Shown here: piece after piece, positions 62,149 through 64,000 of the stretch
Layout: the number at the start of each line of letters is the position of its first letter
Numbering within the stretch: the stretch's first letter is position 1
Assembly: GCF_036002945.1 (NCBI RefSeq)
Contig: NZ_CP108529.1
Span: forward strand, 3,348,001-3,412,000
Length of the DNA stretch: 64,000 nt
Source: Streptomyces sp. NBC_01224
Lineage (GTDB): Bacteria > Actinomycetota > Actinomycetes > Streptomycetales > Streptomycetaceae
Direction: 5' to 3'
Notes under the pieces: generated by a model
What the model was told of the DNA's origin: nothing
The model's database searches: none
What the model saw: only the letters and a program-made list of their open reading frames with translations
Program-made: the position numbers and the translations under genes

Positions 62149-63501
62149 TCAGTCCTCCAGTTCGGCGAGCCAGCGCAGGGCGCGCAGACCCGGCAGGAAG
62201 CAGTACTCACCGCCTCGGGTGACCACGAAGCTGGGCAGGTTCCGCAGGCGGCGCCGGACCGGCTTCTCCGGGATGGTGGCGCTGCCGGTTCCGTCGTGAT
62301 GCCCGGCTACCGGGTCCTTCTCGCCGGGGTAGCCGATGAAGTTGCCGTCGTTGACCCACTCGGCCTTGATGAATTCAAACTGTCGTTCAAGGTGGGCTCC
62401 GATGAAGACTCCGACCAGGCCCCGGTCGGCGCCGTCGTCTTCCAGCACCCCCTCCGGCAGCGGCGGGCCGTAGGTGGTGCCGCGGCGGATGAGGCGGTGC
62501 ATCCGTGCGTCGCCGATGATGGTGGCATCGCGGGGGTTGGTACGCCGGATGTGCGCGCCGGCGGGGCACCGGAAACCGCGATCGTCGTTCTCCCGGTACA
62601 GGAAGTCGTTGTTGCGGTGCGGATCCGCACCCAGCGCCGCGTCATCGTGCTCAGGGGCCAGCGTCAGCGGCGCCCCGCTGGGCCAGCGCCCCACCATCTT
62701 CGCCGCCAGGAGCGCCTCCTCCTGGGCACTGGAGGTGTTCGCGCGCAGGTACTGGCGCCAGGCCGCCACCTTGGTGTGAATCTTGCGCACGGCCACATAG
62801 GTCCCGTTGCGCCCCAGCACGTCGGGGCTGGGCATGGGTGGCGGACTGCCGGTTTCGTCGGGGTAGCCGAGGATGAATTCGCCGGCCTTGATGGGGGCTT
62901 CCTGGGGGTTGGAGCCCGGCAGCCCGAGGCCCTCGATGTTCGGATGGCTGATGCCGTCGCGGAAGCCGAAGGTGGTGCGTCCAGTCGGGAGCTGGTGGAC
63001 CTCCTGCTGCCAGATCACCTGGACACCGGGCGTGTCCTGGCAGGCGACGCGGGCCCGCTCCAGAGCCTTGTCCAGCCGCGCCGCATCGGGAGAGAGGGCA
63101 CTCAACGCGATATGCACATCGGCCGTTCCGAACGGTGGCTCCCAATGGGCCGGGGCACTCTCGCCCACGTCGCCGATCAGGTCCGCACGCGCGGCCATGC
63201 CCTGACGAAACGCCTGCGGAAAGCTGTCCAGCGATTCCTGGGGCACCCCCAGGGCCCGCAGCCCCTGGTAGGTGAACGCCACCGCCACCCAGGCATCCCG
63301 GCTCGGGTCCGCACTGGGGAAACCACCCTCGACCGCCGGGAGCAGCCGCCTCAGCAGGGAACGCCCGGCGTGGCGGTCATCGACACGCAGGAAGATGAAC
63401 CTTCCCTCGTACGGCACAGGCCGTGGACGCAATGCCCCGCTCTGGACGTCGTCGATCTCGACGCCCACGCCCGCTCCGCTCGCGCTTGCCGCCGCGTTCA
63501 T
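62149..63501 (-). CDS. Dye-decolorizing (DyP-type) haem peroxidase
   Basis: A 450-residue DyP peroxidase, oxidising phenolics and dyes with hydrogen peroxide. The distal GxxDG motif is GFRDGISHPNIEG (about 180) and the proximal haem histidine is in CPAGAHIRRTNPRD (about 317). No Tat signal peptide is visible with ATG 63501 (the GGAGG upstream is 11 bases away), so this looks like a cytoplasmic or encapsulated member, longer than the Tat-exported class. A partial gene of a possibly related function follows. Confidence 0.9.
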   Translation of the reverse strand: MNAAASASGAGVGVEIDDVQSGALRPRPVPYEGRFIFLRVDDRHAGRSLLRRLLPAVEGGFPSADPSRDAWVAVAFTYQGLRALGVPQESLDSFPQAFRQGMAARADLIGDVGESAPAHWEPPFGTADVHIALSALSPDAARLDKALERARVACQDTPGVQVIWQQEVHQLPTGRTTFGFRDGISHPNIEGLGLPGSNPQEAPIKAGEFILGYPDETGSPPPMPSPDVLGRNGTYVAVRKIHTKVAAWRQYLRANTSSAQEEALLAAKMVGRWPSGAPLTLAPEHDDAALGADPHRNNDFLYRENDDRGFRCPAGAHIRRTNPRDATIIGDARMHRLIRRGTTYGPPLPEGVLEDDGADRGLVGVFIGAHLERQFEFIKAEWVNDGNFIGYPGEKDPVAGHHDGTGSATIPEKPVRRRLRNLPSFVVTRGGEYCFLPGLRALRWLAELED

Positions 63502-63607
63502 GATCGTTTGTGCCTCCACATCGGTCTTCAACCGGAGGACCCCGCGGCGGCCGACTCGCACCCGCCGACGCGGTCCGTGACGCGCCGAGGTTGGTCGTGT
63601 CCGGCTT

Positions 63608-64000
63608 CTAGGCTGCGGCTTCCTCCATCAGCTTCTGGAAGGCCGGCGTAGCCAGCAACTCGGCGTTGGCCGGGTTGTCCAGCGCCGCCCGGAACTCGGG
63701 GGTGTCCAGCACCGCCTGGAACGCCTTGTTCACGCGCTGGTCCTTCCAGATCTGCTGAACGGTCAGATCGGGATAGGAGCTGACGAAGACCCCCGCAGGC
63801 GCCTGCTGGGCGACGAACCAGTCCTTCACCCCCGGATCGGCGATGCCGGGGAACCCTTCGGTGTGCGAGAAGACCTTGTCGAAGCGGCCCCCGACCACCG
63901 TCTTGCCGAAGTCGTCGATGTAGGTGTCCCAGGAGCCGTCGAAGACGCTGGCGAACATGTGCCGGGTGTCATTGTCGAAAATCACGTGGCGTGCATCGTG
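63608..64000 (-). CDS. Partial gene, C-terminal part, DyP-associated family (unnamed)
   Basis: The last 130 or so residues of a protein that continues past the right edge; the frame is open to base 64000 without a stop. It reads ARHVIFDNDTRHMFASVFDGSWDTYIDDFGKTVVGGRF, then EGFPGIADPGVKDWFVAQQ. The FDGSWDTYIDDF motif is found, from memory, in proteins encoded beside DyP-like peroxidases. No further function is inferred. Sits 107 bases before the DyP start on the same strand, likely in one operon. Confidence 0.6.
   Translation of the reverse strand, partial: HDARHVIFDNDTRHMFASVFDGSWDTYIDDFGKTVVGGRFDKVFSHTEGFPGIADPGVKDWFVAQQAPAGVFVSSYPDLTVQQIWKDQRVNKAFQAVLDTPEFRAALDNPANAELLATPAFQKLMEEAAA

Overview
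The window is high-GC actinobacterial chromosome, almost certainly Streptomyces. Third codon positions are G/C-rich, GTG starts are frequent, genes are often coupled by ATGA or GTGA overlaps, and strong GC-rich hairpins sit between convergent genes. The order xseA-xseB, DUF4245, glpX, WhiB-like, DUF1707, fumarase, fumC, SpoIIE phosphatase, catalase, oxyR/ahpCD matches my memory of the S. coelicolor SCO50xx core region. That comparison is from memory and was not searched.

Layout. 1-5.2 kb: permease C-terminus, exonuclease VII (xseA, xseB), a RutE-like reductase, DUF4245, class II fructose-bisphosphatase (glpX) and a WhiB-like regulator. 5.4-14.3 kb: DUF1707 protein, iron-sulphur class I fumarase, MFS transporter, M18 aminopeptidase, secreted GDSL-type/ricin-lectin hydrolase, and class II fumarase (fumC). 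14.4-21.3 kb: FomD-like DUF402, GAF-SpoIIE-ATPase phosphatase, catalase, class A penicillin-binding protein. 21.5-26.4 kb: SPFH membrane protein, ribbon-helix-helix-like protein, and a PadR-ABC-FtsX transporter operon. 26.5-27.7 kb: a lower-GC, partly deleted operon that looks like a T7SS-type accessory set. 28.2-32.7 kb: divergent oxyR/ahpCD, an AI-2E family permease and a secreted transglycosylase with a structured leader. 33-41.6 kb: PhoH2, cis-prenyltransferase, aldo/keto reductase, lipoprotein, winged-helix protein, methyltransferase, prepilin peptidase, DUF192. 41.7-51.8 kb: two catabolic/transport units, each divergent from its own regulator (Lrp-type and XRE-cupin), with a PIG-V-like mannosyltransferase between them. 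52-59.2 kb: an accessory island with two very large membrane proteins facing each other. 59.4-64 kb: DinB-like, PEP-mutase-like, a second SpoIIE phosphatase, a DyP peroxidase and a partial gene.

The most interesting part is 52-59 kb. Two otherwise different proteins (51988-53991 on + and 55924-58395 on -) share one architecture: a glycine-rich start, four membrane helices, then an Flp/TadE-type prepilin segment (G, cut, xTAME, YLG, hydrophobic helix) at almost the same residue number, then a long extracellular part. One ends in a restriction-endonuclease-fold toxin domain (Tox-REase-5-like) followed directly by an Imm52-like immunity gene. This suggests polymorphic toxins displayed or released through a prepilin-type signal. 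An A24 prepilin peptidase is encoded at 40.3-41.1 kb.

Oxidative-stress functions are also concentrated here: catalase, OxyR with its two redox cysteines, AhpC/AhpD and a DyP peroxidase, next to one oxygen-sensitive and one oxygen-stable fumarase. Predicted regulatory DNA includes tandem GTTT-N9-AAAC operators beside the XRE-cupin gene, a PadR operator, a Crp-like site and structured leader before the transglycosylase, and many bidirectional terminators.
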